Part shown: positions 28,029 to 38,187 of the stretch, one piece after another | Layout: each line of letters opens with the position of its first letter | How positions within the stretch are numbered: position 1 is the first letter of the stretch | DNA from: Prevotella multiformis DSM 16608 | GTDB taxonomy: Bacteria > Bacteroidota > Bacteroidia > Bacteroidales > Bacteroidaceae | Assembly (NCBI RefSeq): GCF_000191065.1 | Contig: NZ_GL872283.1 | Span: 1,523,935-1,587,934 of the forward strand | Length of the DNA stretch: 64,000 nucleotides | Direction: 5' to 3' | Notes under the pieces: generated by a model | What the model was told of the DNA's origin: nothing | The model's database searches: none | What the model saw: the letters and a program-made list of their open reading frames with translations, nothing else | Program-made: the position numbers and the translations under genes

Positions 28029-29318
28029 TCAGGCGGCCGTCTTGGAAAGTTCTCCCGGCATCGTCCTTCCCTCTTTCTTCTTCCTTGCCGAACGGCTGAC
28101 ACTCAGTATCACGCCAATGTAAACGCAGTTGATGATGGTGGAGGTACCGCCCTTGCTGATGAGAGGCAGCGGCTGGCCTGTCACGGGGGCGAGGCCGACG
28201 GCTACCAGCATATTGAACAGCGCCTGCGTGACCAGCAGGAAAGCGATGCCCATGGCGAGGAATGCCGGGAAAGAGTTTTCGCACCGGTTGGCAATGATTC
28301 CCGTCCGGAAAAGAAGGATGATGTAGAGAAATGCCACGCCGACAGCACCGAGAATCCCCATCTCCTCGATGATGATGGCATAGATGAAATCGGAGAACGC
28401 CTGCGACAGGAAGTCGCGCTCGTTGGAGTTGCCCGGCCCTCTGCCCACGAAATCGGACGAGGCGATGGCGATATTGGCGTGTGCCACCTGTGCATCCTTG
28501 TCGAGGTCGTAATCTTTCGGCGCTACGTACTCATTGTCAAAGAATTTCTTGATACGGGCCTTCCACGTATCGGCGCGGTGCAGCGTCTTGCCGAAGAAGC
28601 CCGGCGACCGTTCCTCCTGCCGGGCGGCAGCAGACTGCTCGGTGAGGTTCTGTTTTGCGGGCAGCTCATCGTCGGCCTTCTTGTCGTCGCCGACCAGCAT
28701 CACCATGGACAGGAGAAAGACTCCTGACAGGACGATGACCCCGAGCAGCCTTCCCAACTGGTTGAAAGGCACTCCGCCCACGAACATCATGAGAATCACG
28801 GTCAGTCCGATGAGCATGGCAGTAGACAGGTTCTCAAAGAGAATCAGTCCGATGATGACGCCGGAGAGCCCCAGAATGTATTTGAAAGCCTTGCGGTCTG
28901 CGCCCTTGTCGGTCTGCATGGCGCTGAGCACCTGCGCCACGGCCAGTACAAGTGCTCCCTTCGCCAGCTCGGAAGGCTGGAACTGGATGCCGAGAAGGTT
29001 GATCCAGCGGCTGGCACCGTTGGTGCTCTGCCCGGCGACGAGTACCCATACGAGCATCAGGACGGAGATGGCGAGGGCAAAAGGCGTGAACAGCTTGAAA
29101 TAACGGCATTTGATATTCAGCACTACCACCATCAGCACCACGCCGGCCAGGAGGATGCCGCAGTGGTAGATGATGGGATCCCAGTACTTTCCTCCTGTAT
29201 AGGACAGCGAGCTTGAAGCCGAGTATACCTCGATGATGCTGATGATACACAGGAAGAAAAAGACCATCCAGATGACCTTGTCGCCTTTGAAAAGATTGCC
29301 GAGAGATTTATTCTTCAT
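28029..29318 (-). CDS. ftsW: SEDS peptidoglycan polymerase FtsW
   Basis: This 429-residue integral membrane protein polymerises lipid II at the septum together with its transpeptidase partner. It has about ten membrane segments and the conserved SEDS stretches NGASRWINLLGIQFQPSELA, GNSNERDFLSQAFSDFIYAI and GLAPVTGQPLPLISKGGTST. A long hydrophilic loop (about residues 225-270, DDKKADDELPAKQNLTEQS) is larger than in E. coli. Its partner is probably the PBP at 33892. Confidence 0.95.
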   Translation of the reverse strand: MKNKSLGNLFKGDKVIWMVFFFLCIISIIEVYSASSSLSYTGGKYWDPIIYHCGILLAGVVLMVVVLNIKCRYFKLFTPFALAISVLMLVWVLVAGQSTNGASRWINLLGIQFQPSELAKGALVLAVAQVLSAMQTDKGADRKAFKYILGLSGVIIGLILFENLSTAMLIGLTVILMMFVGGVPFNQLGRLLGVIVLSGVFLLSMVMLVGDDKKADDELPAKQNLTEQSAAARQEERSPGFFGKTLHRADTWKARIKKFFDNEYVAPKDYDLDKDAQVAHANIAIASSDFVGRGPGNSNERDFLSQAFSDFIYAIIIEEMGILGAVGVAFLYIILLFRTGIIANRCENSFPAFLAMGIAFLLVTQALFNMLVAVGLAPVTGQPLPLISKGGTSTIINCVYIGVILSVSRSARKKKEGRTMPGELSKTAA

Positions 29319-29375
29319 TTCTTCTTTGTCACTTTGAAATGCTTTGAAAGCCTGCCAGATCTTGTTTCCCCTGTC

Positions 29376-30707
29376 TTATAAAGCCCTTACGAGGCTCTTG
29401 AACTGGTCGCCGCGGTCCTCCATGTTCTTGAAGAGGTCGAAGCTGGCGCAGCAGGGGCTCAGCAGTACCGTGTCGCCCGGCTTCGCCATTGAGGCACAGG
29501 CCGCCACGCAGTCCTTCATGGAGTGGGTGTCGCATACGGGAATGCCGAGGCTGTCGAAATTGTCGTGCAGCTTCTTGTTGTCGGCACCCAGATAGACGAG
29601 ACCGGCACACTTCTCCCTTACCAGTTCCTTGATGGGATCGTAGTCATTCCCCTTGTCCTTGCCGCCGAGAATGAGGATGGTCGGTGTGCGCATGCTCTCC
29701 AGCGCATACCAGCAGGCATCGACATTGGTCGCCTTGGAGTCGTTGATATACTGCACGCCGGCCACCTTGCACACCTTCTCCAACCGGTGCTCTACGCCGG
29801 GGAAGTCGCTCAGGCTCTTGCGGATATTCTCTTTCCTGATGCCGCTGATACCGGAGGCGATGCCGGCTGCCAGCGAGTTGTAGATATTGTGCCGGCCTGT
29901 CAGCGAGAGGTCTTCCTGTTCCATGTTGAACGGTTCGGGCTTCTCTATCTTGTACTGTCCTTCTTCGATGTAACCGATGCTGCCGTTCTCCTTCAGTTCG
30001 GAGAAGGGATAGCACACGGCATGCACGTCGAATTTCTCCAGTTCCTTCTTGATGACCGGGTCGTCGTTCCAGTAAATGAAGCTGTCGTCCTTGGTCTGGT
30101 TCTGGATGATGCGCATCTTGGCATCGGCATAGTTCTCGAACTTGAAGTCGTAGCGGTCCAGATGGTCCGGCGTGATGTTGAGCAGAATGGCGATGTTGGC
30201 GCGGAAGTCGTACATGTTGTCCAGCTGGAAACTGCTCAGCTCGATGATGTAGTATGCGTGCGGATCTTCGGCGACCTGCAGGGCGAGGCTGTTGCCGATG
30301 TTGCCTGCCAGCCCGGCATCGTATCCGGCATCCTTGAAGATGTGATAGATGAGGCTCGTCGTCGTCGTCTTTCCGTTACTTCCCGTGATACAGATCATCT
30401 TCGAGTCCGTGTAACGGCCGGCAAACTCTATCTCGCTGATGATGTGCGTGCCCTTTGCCATGAGCTTCTGGATCATCGGAGCTTCCTTGGGGATGCCCGG
30501 ACTCTTGATGATCTCGTCGGCATTGAGGATTTTCTCTTCCGTGTGATGCTTCTCTTCCCATTCGATGCCGTGGTCGTCGAGCAGTTTCTTGTACTTGTCC
30601 TTGATGGCCGACATATCCGACACGAAGACGTCGAAGCCCTCTTTTTTAGCCAGTACGGCGGCACCGGCTCCGCTCTCTCCGGCACCCAGTATTACGATTC
30701 TTTTCAT
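29376..30707 (-). CDS. murD: UDP-N-acetylmuramoylalanine-D-glutamate ligase
   Basis: This 443-residue cytoplasmic ligase adds D-Glu to UDP-MurNAc-L-Ala. It has the N-terminal VILGAGESGAGAAVLAKKEG, ATP-binding ICITGSNGKTTTTSLIYHI, NITPDHLDRY and the C-terminal INDSKATNVDACWYALE and ILGGKDKGNDYDPI. The ATG at 30707 behind AAAAGAGAT is the real start. A longer in-frame extension would translate the palindromic array at 30776-30857. Confidence 0.97.
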   Translation of the reverse strand: MKRIVILGAGESGAGAAVLAKKEGFDVFVSDMSAIKDKYKKLLDDHGIEWEEKHHTEEKILNADEIIKSPGIPKEAPMIQKLMAKGTHIISEIEFAGRYTDSKMICITGSNGKTTTTSLIYHIFKDAGYDAGLAGNIGNSLALQVAEDPHAYYIIELSSFQLDNMYDFRANIAILLNITPDHLDRYDFKFENYADAKMRIIQNQTKDDSFIYWNDDPVIKKELEKFDVHAVCYPFSELKENGSIGYIEEGQYKIEKPEPFNMEQEDLSLTGRHNIYNSLAAGIASGISGIRKENIRKSLSDFPGVEHRLEKVCKVAGVQYINDSKATNVDACWYALESMRTPTILILGGKDKGNDYDPIKELVREKCAGLVYLGADNKKLHDNFDSLGIPVCDTHSMKDCVAACASMAKPGDTVLLSPCCASFDLFKNMEDRGDQFKSLVRAL

Positions 30708-30775
30708 ATCTCTTTTCCTTTCCTTACACTTGTTTTGCCTGCCTTCCGTTCTCCCGGAGAATGTCCCCCGTCGTC

Positions 30776-30857
30776 GGTACTCCTGTTCCCGGCCGTCGGG
30801 AATCACATTCCCAGCCGTCGGGAATCCTGTTCCCAACCGATCGGGAATCCCATTCCC
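30776..30857. repeat. Array of four GGGAATnnnATTCCC palindromes, period 22-23
   Basis: Palindromic 15-mers start at 30776 (decayed), 30798, 30820 and 30843, with 7-8 base linkers of the type AGCCGTC. The three better units read GGGAATCACATTCCC, GGGAATCCTGTTCCC and GGGAATCCCATTCCC. The period is close to two turns of the helix. The array lies in the murD-mraY gap, about 70 bases upstream of the murD start. A second array is at 49401-49482. Confidence 0.85.
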
Positions 30858-30902
30858 AGTGTACGCCGACAATCTTCCACCGGAGCTGTCCGAACGGAAG
30901 GT

Positions 30903-32174
30903 TTATCTTATCTTCAATGTGATGATGGTCAATGCGGCGAGGAGGATGGTCACGATGATGAAACGCAGGGTGATCTTGCTCTCGTGTACAGCACCGTGCG
31001 GCACCTTCACCAGGTACTTGCACTCAGGGTCGAGCTGGCTGTCCTGCGTGCGGAAGTTGTCGTGGATCGGCGTGCGCTTGAAGATGCGCTGTTTTACCCC
31101 CTTCCGCTTTCCCAGCTTGTAATACCATACCTGGACGATGACGCTCAGGCTCTCGACGAAGAAGATTCCGCAGAGAATCGGGAGCAGCAGTTCCTTGTGG
31201 ATGATGATGGCGCCGACGGCGATGATGCCGCCGATGGTCAGGCTGCCCGTATCGCCCATGAACACCTGTGCCGGATAGGCATTGTACCAGAGGAATCCGA
31301 TCAGCGCACCGATGAATGCCATGAAGAAGACCACCAGCTCCTCTGAACCGGGAATGTACATGATGTTCAGGTAGGCGGCGAACTGTATGTGACTGCTGAC
31401 ATACGCCAGAATGCCCAGCACGACACCGATCACCGCCGAGTTGCCGGCGCACATACCGTCCATGCCGTCGTTGAGGTTGGCGCCGTTGGAAACAGCCGTG
31501 ACGACGAAGATGGTCATGATGACGAAGAGGATCCATCCGCCCGCCGTCTTGTACTTCCCTAAGAACCCTACGATCTCAGAATAATCGAGATTGTGGGATT
31601 TGACGAAGGGAATGGTCGTCTTCAAGGTCTTCTCTGCCTTTGTCTCGTGCTTGACGACGACCTCCTGCCCGTTCTGGTTGGCGACTTCCAGGTTGAGGTT
31701 GGCTTTCACGTCAGGCGATGCCCAGAGGACAAGCCCCACGATAAGACCGATGGTCACCTGTCCTACGATCTTGTATTTCCCTTTCAGCCCTTCCTTGTCG
31801 TGTCTGAAAATCTTGATGAAGTCGTCCATCCCGCCGAGGAAGCCCAGCCAGAGGGTCGTGCCTACCATCAGCAGGAGATAGGTGTTGCGCAGTCTGCCCA
31901 ACAGGAGGACAGGAATCAGCAGCGCTACGATGATGATGATGCCGCCCATGGACGGCACGCCGATTTTCTTGACACCGAACGGGTCGATGGCGGCATCGCG
32001 CTGCGTCTCGGTGATCTGCTTGCTCTTGAGGTACTTGATGAAGCGTTCTCCGAACCATGCGGAGACAACCAGTGCCAGAATCATCGCCAGAATGGCACGG
32101 AAACTGATGTAACCCCAAAGATGGGAGCCGCTGATGCCGAACTGGTCTAACCAGCGAAAGATGTAGTATAGCAT
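30903..32174 (-). CDS. mraY: Phospho-N-acetylmuramoyl-pentapeptide transferase
   Basis: This 423-residue multi-pass enzyme transfers phospho-MurNAc-pentapeptide to undecaprenyl phosphate to form lipid I. Conserved segments are the cytoplasmic KKIGVPSMGGIIII, LGFLGGMDDFIKIF (Asp pair), SNGANLNDGMDGMCAG and NAYPAQVFMGDTGSLTIGG. At 423 residues it is longer than E. coli MraY (360). A hydrophilic loop at about residues 165-200 (VANQNGQEVVVKHETKAEKT) is typical of Bacteroidota. Confidence 0.96.
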   Translation of the reverse strand: MLYYIFRWLDQFGISGSHLWGYISFRAILAMILALVVSAWFGERFIKYLKSKQITETQRDAAIDPFGVKKIGVPSMGGIIIIVALLIPVLLLGRLRNTYLLLMVGTTLWLGFLGGMDDFIKIFRHDKEGLKGKYKIVGQVTIGLIVGLVLWASPDVKANLNLEVANQNGQEVVVKHETKAEKTLKTTIPFVKSHNLDYSEIVGFLGKYKTAGGWILFVIMTIFVVTAVSNGANLNDGMDGMCAGNSAVIGVVLGILAYVSSHIQFAAYLNIMYIPGSEELVVFFMAFIGALIGFLWYNAYPAQVFMGDTGSLTIGGIIAVGAIIIHKELLLPILCGIFFVESLSVIVQVWYYKLGKRKGVKQRIFKRTPIHDNFRTQDSQLDPECKYLVKVPHGAVHESKITLRFIIVTILLAALTIITLKIR

Positions 32175-32350
32175 TTTGCTTCTGTTTTTTGTTCTTTGTA
32201 GGAAGAGGGAGGATTTCCTGCTCTGGCCCTGCCGCCCGTCCAGGCTAATCCGGCCTTTCTATCTTTCCTGGCGAATCCAGCCTATCTATCTCTGTTAGAG
32301 TCGCTGGTCTCGTCAGGGCTGCCAGTACTGCCAGAGCCGATGCTCCCCTG
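32175..32350. other. Spacer between murE and mraY
   Basis: These 176 bases contain an imperfect 26-base direct repeat (GGCTAATCCGGCCTTTCTAT.. and GGCGAATCCAGCCTATCTAT..). I see no promoter or gene. Confidence 0.5.
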
Positions 32351-33805
32351 TCATATCCCGAAAATCTCACGGATAACCTCATGGTCATCGAAGTGGTGCT
32401 TCACCCCGTTGATTTCCTGGTAGTTCTCGTGCCCTTTTCCCGCAACAAGGATGACATCTCCTTTCTTCGCCATCATGGCAGCTGTGCGGATCGCCTCTTT
32501 ACGGTCGACGATGGTGAGCACTTTCTTTCTTTGGGCGGCGTCGAGGCCTGAGAGCATGTCGTCGATGATCGCCTGCGGATCCTCATCACGCGGATTGTCA
32601 CTTGTGAGGATGACCGTGTCGCTCTGCTTGACAGCCTCCTGTGCCATCAGCGGACGCTTGCCCTTGTCACGATGGCCGCCGGCTCCGCAGACGGTGATGA
32701 CGTGCCCGCCCTTGGTGTCGAGTACGTCGTGTATGGCGGCAAGAACATTCGCCAGCGCATCAGGTGTATGCGCATAGTCGACGACGGCTGTGAAGCCCTC
32801 CGGCGACTGGATGGGTTCGAGACGGCCGTTGACACTCTTCAGGGTGCTCATGGCAACGAGGATCTCTTCCGGCTGCCTGCCCAGCAGGATCGCCGCCCCA
32901 TAGACAGCAAGCAGGTTGCTGACATTGAACTTCCCGATGAACTGCACTCCCACTTCTTTCCCCTCGATTTCGAGGTACATTCCCTCGAAGTGGCACTCTA
33001 AGATCTTCGCACGGAAGTCGGCCATGCGCTTGATGGAATAGGTTTTGACGGCGGCCTTGGTGTTCTGGACCATGAACAGGCCGTTCTTGTCATCGGCATT
33101 GGTGAGAGCAAAGGCGTTCTTCGGCAGTCCGTCAAAAAACATCTTCTTGGCATTCCGGTAATTCTCGAAGGTCTTGTGGTAATCGAGATGGTCGCGCGTG
33201 AGATTGGTGAAGATGCCCCCGGCGAACTCCAGTCCGCTGATGCGCCGCTGGTGGATAGCATGACTGGAACATTCCATGAAGGCATACTCGCAGCCGGCAT
33301 CCACCATTCTGGAGAGCAGACAGTTCAGTTCGATGGGGTCGGGCGTGGTGTGGTCGGCAGGAACTTCCTTGTCGTCAATGTAGTTGCAGACGGTGGAAAG
33401 CAGACCTGTCTTGTACCCGAATTTGCGGAACATATTATATAATAAGGTGGCGACGGTCGTCTTTCCGTTCGTTCCCGTTACTCCGACGAGCTTCAGCCTG
33501 CGTGACGGATTGCCGTAGAACACCGTGGCGACCTTGCCGGCATCCTCCTCGGTGGAGGCGACCTGCACGTAGGTGACCTTCTCGTCCATCACAGCAGGCA
33601 TGTCCTCGAGCAGGACGGCTACCGCCCCCTGTGCGACGGCTTTGCCGATGAACCGGTGTCCGTCCACCTGTGTTCCCCTCATGGCGACGAACAGATGACC
33701 GTCTTCAATCCTTCGGCTGTCAATGTTCACGCCTTTGATTTCAACGTCCGCATTGCCATGGATGGCGATGGGCTTGACGTTCCTGAGTAATTCGCTTAGT
33801 TTCAT
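32351..33805 (-). CDS. murE: UDP-MurNAc-tripeptide synthetase, meso-diaminopimelate-adding
   Basis: This 484-residue cytoplasmic ligase adds the third stem residue. The ATP loop is [18 protein letters not shown]. The motif SDNPRDEDP carries the DNPR signature of meso-diaminopimelate-specific MurE, so the peptidoglycan is the usual Gram-negative DAP type. [20 protein letters not shown] and [10 protein letters not shown] are also conserved. ATG 33805 ([10 protein letters not shown]) is the start. Frames further upstream run into the PBP gene. Confidence 0.96.
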   Translation of the reverse strand: MKLSELLRNVKPIAIHGNADVEIKGVNIDSRRIEDGHLFVAMRGTQVDGHRFIGKAVAQGAVAVLLEDMPAVMDEKVTYVQVASTEEDAGKVATVFYGNPSRRLKLVGVTGTNGKTTVATLLYNMFRKFGYKTGLLSTVCNYIDDKEVPADHTTPDPIELNCLLSRMVDAGCEYAFMECSSHAIHQRRISGLEFAGGIFTNLTRDHLDYHKTFENYRNAKKMFFDGLPKNAFALTNADDKNGLFMVQNTKAAVKTYSIKRMADFRAKILECHFEGMYLEIEGKEVGVQFIGKFNVSNLLAVYGAAILLGRQPEEILVAMSTLKSVNGRLEPIQSPEGFTAVVDYAHTPDALANVLAAIHDVLDTKGGHVITVCGAGGHRDKGKRPLMAQEAVKQSDTVILTSDNPRDEDPQAIIDDMLSGLDAAQRKKVLTIVDRKEAIRTAAMMAKKGDVILVAGKGHENYQEINGVKHHFDDHEVIREIFGI

Positions 33806-33891
33806 ATCTTCGTTCTGTTCTTTCTTGATGTTCTGTACAGTGTCTTCTTCTTTGTCCTGTCCGGGGATCATTCCATGCTCCTTGCAATCCG

Positions 33892-36051
33892 TCAACCCAG
33901 TCTGAGGGAACATTTCATGCCCCTTGCCAACCTGTCTCCCGGTGCAAGGCTCTGTTCTATGACCCTGCCCCTCCCCGTGAGGCTCACCCTGATTCCGTGT
34001 TTCTCCATGAGATAGACGGCATCGCGGGCGCCCATGCCACGGACATTGGGGACACGGCCGCCTTTGAGGGAAGCCTCCTTGTGGAAAGTGATCGACTTGC
34101 CGTTCTCCGTCGCCGTCCCCCATACAGGGTTGCCGAACGGATAAGCACCGTTCCAGCCGTTGGTGACGTTGAAACCGAGACAGTTCAGCACATAGTCTGT
34201 CGCAAGGAGGTTGCCGGTCTTCGCCGAGGGAATCAGAATGGACGAGGAATCGCGTGCATCCGTCACATTCAGCTTCAGGCTCTGCGCCATGATGCCTTCG
34301 GCTATATGATGGAAGACGACACCGCTCATGCCGCCGCCGGAGGCCGGAAGCCCTGTCTTCTGAATACAGACGATGCAGCTGTAACGGGGATTGTCGGCAG
34401 GGAAGAACCCTGCGAAGCTGAGCAGGTAGCTGGTGCCGCCGCTCTTGTAGCCCAGCGCGCCCTTCGACATCTGCGCCGTACCCGTCTTTCCAGCAACAAG
34501 GAACTTGTCTGAACCGGCCTTCTTGCCGAGCCCTTCCGAGACGACCTCGGTCAGGATGCGGGTAATCTCCTTGATGGTGCTCTCCTTGGCGATGTGCTCT
34601 TTTACGACCTGCGGCGGATTGTCATAGAGGACTTCTCCGTTCTTGACGATCTGCTTGACGAAGCGCGGACGCATCATCTTTCCGCCGTTGGCGATGGCAT
34701 TGTAGAACGTGAGGGTGGAGATGGGCGGAATCTGTGTCTCGTAACCGATGCTCATCCAGGGCAGGGCGGTGGCGCTCCAGTTGTCGTACTGCCCGTGGCG
34801 GTTCTTGTGGGGCATGCGGATCTTTGCAGGGGAATAGCCCACGATCGGCACATGGAAGTCGGTCGCCAGACCTAAGTCGTAGATTCCCTGGACGAACTTC
34901 TCCGGGTTCTTGTGATAATGCAGGTCGATGATGCGGCTGACCCCGATGTTGGAACTGTATTTCAGCGTCCAGGGCAGCGTCAGTGTGCCATAGCCGCCCC
35001 GTGTCCAGTTGTGGTCCTTCATGTCACGTCCGTACATGTTCCATACGCCCGGGCCGGTCTCGACCGTATAGGTGGTATCGACGAGACCGTCGTCGAGGAT
35101 GGTCATGATGGAGGCGGTCTTGAAGACGGATCCTGGCTCCAGCAGGTCGCTTACGGCATGGTTCTTCACCTCCCGGTATTTGCCGTCACTGCATTTGTCC
35201 ATGTTGACAATGGCCTTGATGTCTCCCGTGCCCACCTCCATGACGATGGCGACACCGACATTTCCGTTTACATTGGGCTCCCGCAGCTCGTCGAGCAGGG
35301 CACGCTCGGCCAGGTCCTGCATACTGACGTCGATCGTCGTCACAATGTCGGCACCGTCGACCGGAGGCGTGTCGGTGATGTTCAGATACTTGTTGCGTAC
35401 CTTGCGGCGGTGGATGATGCCGTTCGTACCGCGGAGGATAGAGTCGTAGGACAGTTCCAGTCCGCAGCGTGCCGTGTCCTTCGCACCGAACATATCGCCT
35501 ACCGTACGCTGGGCCAGCGAGCCGAAGGGACGGCGGCGGGCATTGAACTCATCCCAGTGGAAACCGCTCTGGTACTTGGACAGGTGGAATATCGGCAGGT
35601 TCTGTATTTCCTTGAAGGTGTTATAGTCGATGCGCTCATCCCAGACGGGCCAGTGCTTGCTCATCTTGTGGAAACCTTCCATGAGGCGCTGCTTGAAGTA
35701 AGCCGGCGACTTCTCGGGGAAGATGTTGTTCAGTCCCTTGCTGATGTAATTGATGCTGTCGACAAAGGCCGTATCGTTGCCCGCCTCCTTGAGGGCATTG
35801 AAATCCATGTATACCTTGAACTCGGGCAGCGAACTGGCCATGAGCTGTCCGTCACAGCTGAGGATGTTGCCCCGGGTAGGCTTCACCGTCACGCTGTCTT
35901 TCTTCTGCGAGGCGGCCACCTCCATCCAATAGGATCTGCCGGCGGTCATGGTGTAGACGGTCTTGCCTATCACTGCGACTGCGACGAGTGACATAACGAT
36001 GGCTATGGCACTGTAACGGGGCATGATTTTGCTATTATTGAACTTGCTCAT
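33892..36051 (-). CDS. ftsI: Septal transpeptidase (PBP3/FtsI type) with PASTA domain
   Basis: This 719-residue class B penicillin-binding protein cross-links septal peptidoglycan. One N-terminal membrane helix ([20 protein letters not shown]) is followed by the dimerisation region and the transpeptidase domain. The catalytic motifs are intact: [14 protein letters not shown] (SxxK), [10 protein letters not shown] (SxN) and [10 protein letters not shown] (KTGT). A single PASTA domain closes the protein ([20 protein letters not shown] onward). Three bases separate it from the ftsL-like gene upstream, so the two are likely translationally coupled. Confidence 0.96.
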   Translation of the reverse strand: MSKFNNSKIMPRYSAIAIVMSLVAVAVIGKTVYTMTAGRSYWMEVAASQKKDSVTVKPTRGNILSCDGQLMASSLPEFKVYMDFNALKEAGNDTAFVDSINYISKGLNNIFPEKSPAYFKQRLMEGFHKMSKHWPVWDERIDYNTFKEIQNLPIFHLSKYQSGFHWDEFNARRRPFGSLAQRTVGDMFGAKDTARCGLELSYDSILRGTNGIIHRRKVRNKYLNITDTPPVDGADIVTTIDVSMQDLAERALLDELREPNVNGNVGVAIVMEVGTGDIKAIVNMDKCSDGKYREVKNHAVSDLLEPGSVFKTASIMTILDDGLVDTTYTVETGPGVWNMYGRDMKDHNWTRGGYGTLTLPWTLKYSSNIGVSRIIDLHYHKNPEKFVQGIYDLGLATDFHVPIVGYSPAKIRMPHKNRHGQYDNWSATALPWMSIGYETQIPPISTLTFYNAIANGGKMMRPRFVKQIVKNGEVLYDNPPQVVKEHIAKESTIKEITRILTEVVSEGLGKKAGSDKFLVAGKTGTAQMSKGALGYKSGGTSYLLSFAGFFPADNPRYSCIVCIQKTGLPASGGGMSGVVFHHIAEGIMAQSLKLNVTDARDSSSILIPSAKTGNLLATDYVLNCLGFNVTNGWNGAYPFGNPVWGTATENGKSITFHKEASLKGGRVPNVRGMGARDAVYLMEKHGIRVSLTGRGRVIEQSLAPGDRLARGMKCSLRLG

Positions 36052-36054
36052 ATC

Positions 36055-36693
36055 TTATTTCTCGGGAACGTTTATTATATAAGGTGGACGGTCGGACATC
36101 TTCAGCACGCTGTCTTTCCTGTCCTTCAGCAATTCCAGGATGTGGCTCTCCCGTGTCTTCTCCGTAAGCTGGCTGCTGCTTGACAGCGCACGGTATTTGG
36201 CATCTTCCAGCTCGGTATTGAGCCTGTCGATTTCTATCAGATACTTCTGTACGCTGTACCGGTTGGATATGTAGACAATCACAAACAGGACGATTGTGAT
36301 GATCAGCCAGATATTGTTGCGGAACAGCCGTGCGGAAAGGATGTCGCCGCCCAAGATCTTCCTCAGCGTGAAATTCGACGACTGCGGCTGTTCGTCTTCG
36401 CGGGCCTGTTCGGCAATGGCGGCTTTCAGTTCCCTTACTTCTTCCTCTTCCTCTTTTCTCTTCTCTTCTTCTTTCTGTTTCTTTTCCTCTTCCTTTTTCT
36501 TTCTCCGGCCTGCGGATCCGGTCTGTGGCCGACCATCTTCCTCACTGAAAGAAGCCTGCAGGACCTCTTCCGTCATCTCCGTTTCCATGAGTGGCTCTGT
36601 GACGCTTATGTGCTCGCCGGCGGCTGTCGGCTGTCCTTCCGGGAGGGGACGCGCCGTTACATCCGGTTCTTTCTTGTCGTTCTCGTCATTCAT
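36055..36693 (-). CDS. ftsL: FtsL-like bitopic division protein
   Basis: This 212-residue protein has a long cytoplasmic N-terminus of about 130 residues with an extreme Lys/Glu run (GRRKKKEEEKKQKEEEKRKE..). One membrane helix (IWLIITIVLFVIVYISNRYS) and a short periplasmic coiled coil (YLIEIDRLNTELEDAKYRAL) follow. The position between rsmH and ftsI, and the topology, mark it as FtsL, although sequence similarity to E. coli FtsL is negligible. E. coli FtsL has only about 35 cytoplasmic residues, so the charged arm is a lineage feature. It overlaps the rsmH stop by eight bases. Confidence 0.85.
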   Translation of the reverse strand: MNDENDKKEPDVTARPLPEGQPTAAGEHISVTEPLMETEMTEEVLQASFSEEDGRPQTGSAGRRKKKEEEKKQKEEEKRKEEEEEVRELKAAIAEQAREDEQPQSSNFTLRKILGGDILSARLFRNNIWLIITIVLFVIVYISNRYSVQKYLIEIDRLNTELEDAKYRALSSSSQLTEKTRESHILELLKDRKDSVLKMSDRPPYIINVPEK

Positions 36694-37630
36694 TTGCTTT
36701 CTTTTCTGCAATTCTAAGTTTTGCACTTCGGCTCCGTGGGTTGCGTTCCTGTTCATCGTCAGTGGCAGTGATAACCTTGTTGTTGACCAGCCGGAAAGGG
36801 GTCTCAATGCGTCCGAAGAAGTCCTGCTTCACCTTTCCTTCAATGTTGCCGGACTTCATGATATTCTTTACCATCCGGTCCTCCAGTGAGTGGTAAGTGA
36901 TGACGGACAGTCTCCCGCCGGGCTTCAGCAGTTCGGTGGCGGCCAGCAGCATCTCCCGGAGGGCATCCATCTCGTGGTTCACTTCGATGCGGAGAGCCTG
37001 GAACATCCTTGCCAGGTCTTTCTTCTCACGTGCCCGTGGAAAGAACGGCTCTGCGGCGGCGAGCAGGTCGTGTGTCGTCTTGAACGGCTGCTGCCCCCGC
37101 GCCTTGACGATGGCGGCGGCGATGCGGCGCGACTGTTTCAGCTCTCCGTAGAGATAGAATATGTCCGCCAGCCGCCCCTCGTCGTATTCGTTGAGGATGT
37201 CGGCAGCCGTCTGTCCTGCCCGCTTGTTCATTCTCATGTCGAGCGGAGCCTCAAAGCGGAAGGAGAAGCCCCGTGTCTCGTCGTCGAAGTGATGACTGCT
37301 GACTCCGAGGTCGGCAAGCAGCCCGTCTATCTTGTCTACGCCGTAATAACGCATCCAGTTCTTGAGATACCTGAAATTGGAGCGGACGAACGTAAAGCGG
37401 GAGACCTGCTCGCCGCTTAGCCCCATCCTGCCGGTATTCTGTTCGGCATCGGCATCCTGATCGAAACTGTACAGGTGGCTGCCGCCGTCAAGCCGTGACA
37501 GGATCTCCCGGCTGTGCCCACCGCCTCCGAAGGTGACATCCACATAGATGCCCCCCCGGTGCAGGTTCAGTCCCTCTATGCTTTCGTCGAGGAGTACCGG
37601 TACGTGATAAGCCTCTGCTGTTCTGATCAT
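36686..37630 (-). CDS. rsmH: 16S rRNA (cytosine1402-N4)-methyltransferase
   Basis: This 314-residue SAM-dependent enzyme methylates N4 of C1402 in the ribosomal P site. Evidence: HVPVLLDESIEGLNLHRGGI, SAM-binding VDVTFGGGGHSREILSRL, DGLLADLGVSSHHFDDETRG, FQALRIEVNHEMDALREML and LSVITYHSLEDRMVKNIM. It overlaps mraZ by four bases (ATGA) and ftsL by eight, showing tight coupling in the dcw operon. Confidence 0.97.
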   Translation of the reverse strand: MIRTAEAYHVPVLLDESIEGLNLHRGGIYVDVTFGGGGHSREILSRLDGGSHLYSFDQDADAEQNTGRMGLSGEQVSRFTFVRSNFRYLKNWMRYYGVDKIDGLLADLGVSSHHFDDETRGFSFRFEAPLDMRMNKRAGQTAADILNEYDEGRLADIFYLYGELKQSRRIAAAIVKARGQQPFKTTHDLLAAAEPFFPRAREKKDLARMFQALRIEVNHEMDALREMLLAATELLKPGGRLSVITYHSLEDRMVKNIMKSGNIEGKVKQDFFGRIETPFRLVNNKVITATDDEQERNPRSRSAKLRIAEKKANE

Positions 37631-38139
37631 GCGGCGGGTTCGTTTGTGGTGTCTGGGCGGCCGTCCGGCAGGTGGCTGCCGGAGAAGGGAAAGCCGTCTG
37701 CTCCCATGGCCTCCTCCATGGCTTTGCTGAACTCTTCAGCCGGCATGAACGGCGTGCCGCCTTCGCTGTTCGACCAGATTTCAATGCAATCGTCCATTCC
37801 CGTGAACCGGACCTGCTGGTCGATGTTCGCCAGTTTCAGGTAGCGTTTCGGTATGAGGAACCGCCCGTTGCCGTCCAGCGTAATCATTTCCACGTCGGTC
37901 ACGTACTGGCGGTAAATCATCTGGTCGCGCCGGTTCCAGCGGCTCAGCCGCCTGCGGAGCGTGTCCATGCGCTCGTTCCATACCGACTCGGGATAAAGCA
38001 CGAGACAAGGTTCGAAGATGTCTTTGCGCAGGACGAGCGAATCCTCGCCCGATGCGTTCAGCACCTTGCGGAAGACCGCAGGCAGGAAAGCCCTGCCCTT
38101 TGCATCTGTTTTTGCCTCGATATTTCCCAGAAACCTCAT
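37627..38139 (-). CDS. mraZ: Transcriptional regulator MraZ
   Basis: This 170-residue AbrB-like DNA-binding protein regulates the dcw cluster that it heads. Two SpoVT/AbrB-type repeats are seen: LGNIEAKTDAKGRAFLPAVF and VEMITLDGNGRFLIPKRYLK. The C-terminus runs about 20 residues beyond the usual 150 with a Gly, Ser and Pro-rich tail. ATG 38139 (MRFLGNIEA) fits the family start. Three direct repeats of its operator lie just upstream, overlapping the promoter, so it should repress itself and the cluster. Confidence 0.95.
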   Translation of the reverse strand: MRFLGNIEAKTDAKGRAFLPAVFRKVLNASGEDSLVLRKDIFEPCLVLYPESVWNERMDTLRRRLSRWNRRDQMIYRQYVTDVEMITLDGNGRFLIPKRYLKLANIDQQVRFTGMDDCIEIWSNSEGGTPFMPAEEFSKAMEEAMGADGFPFSGSHLPDGRPDTTNEPAA

Positions 38140-38170
38140 GCGTACTTCTCTGTAAAACACTAACAGGCTT

Positions 38171-38178
38171 CAAAGTTA
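38171..38178 (-). promoter_or_regulatory. -7 box of the dcw promoter
   Basis: TAACTTTG on the minus strand, 32 bases before the mraZ ATG. The -33 region coincides with the MraZ operator. Confidence 0.8.
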
Positions 38179-38187
38179 CACATTTTT

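Noticed and set aside
30776..30857. CRISPR array
   Set aside because: The repeated unit is a 15-bp palindrome with 7-8 base linkers. There are no spacer-length unique sequences and no cas genes in the window.
30708..30872. N-terminal extension of MurD
   Set aside because: The extension translates the palindromic repeats. MurD proteins start with the KRIVILGAG segment at 30707.
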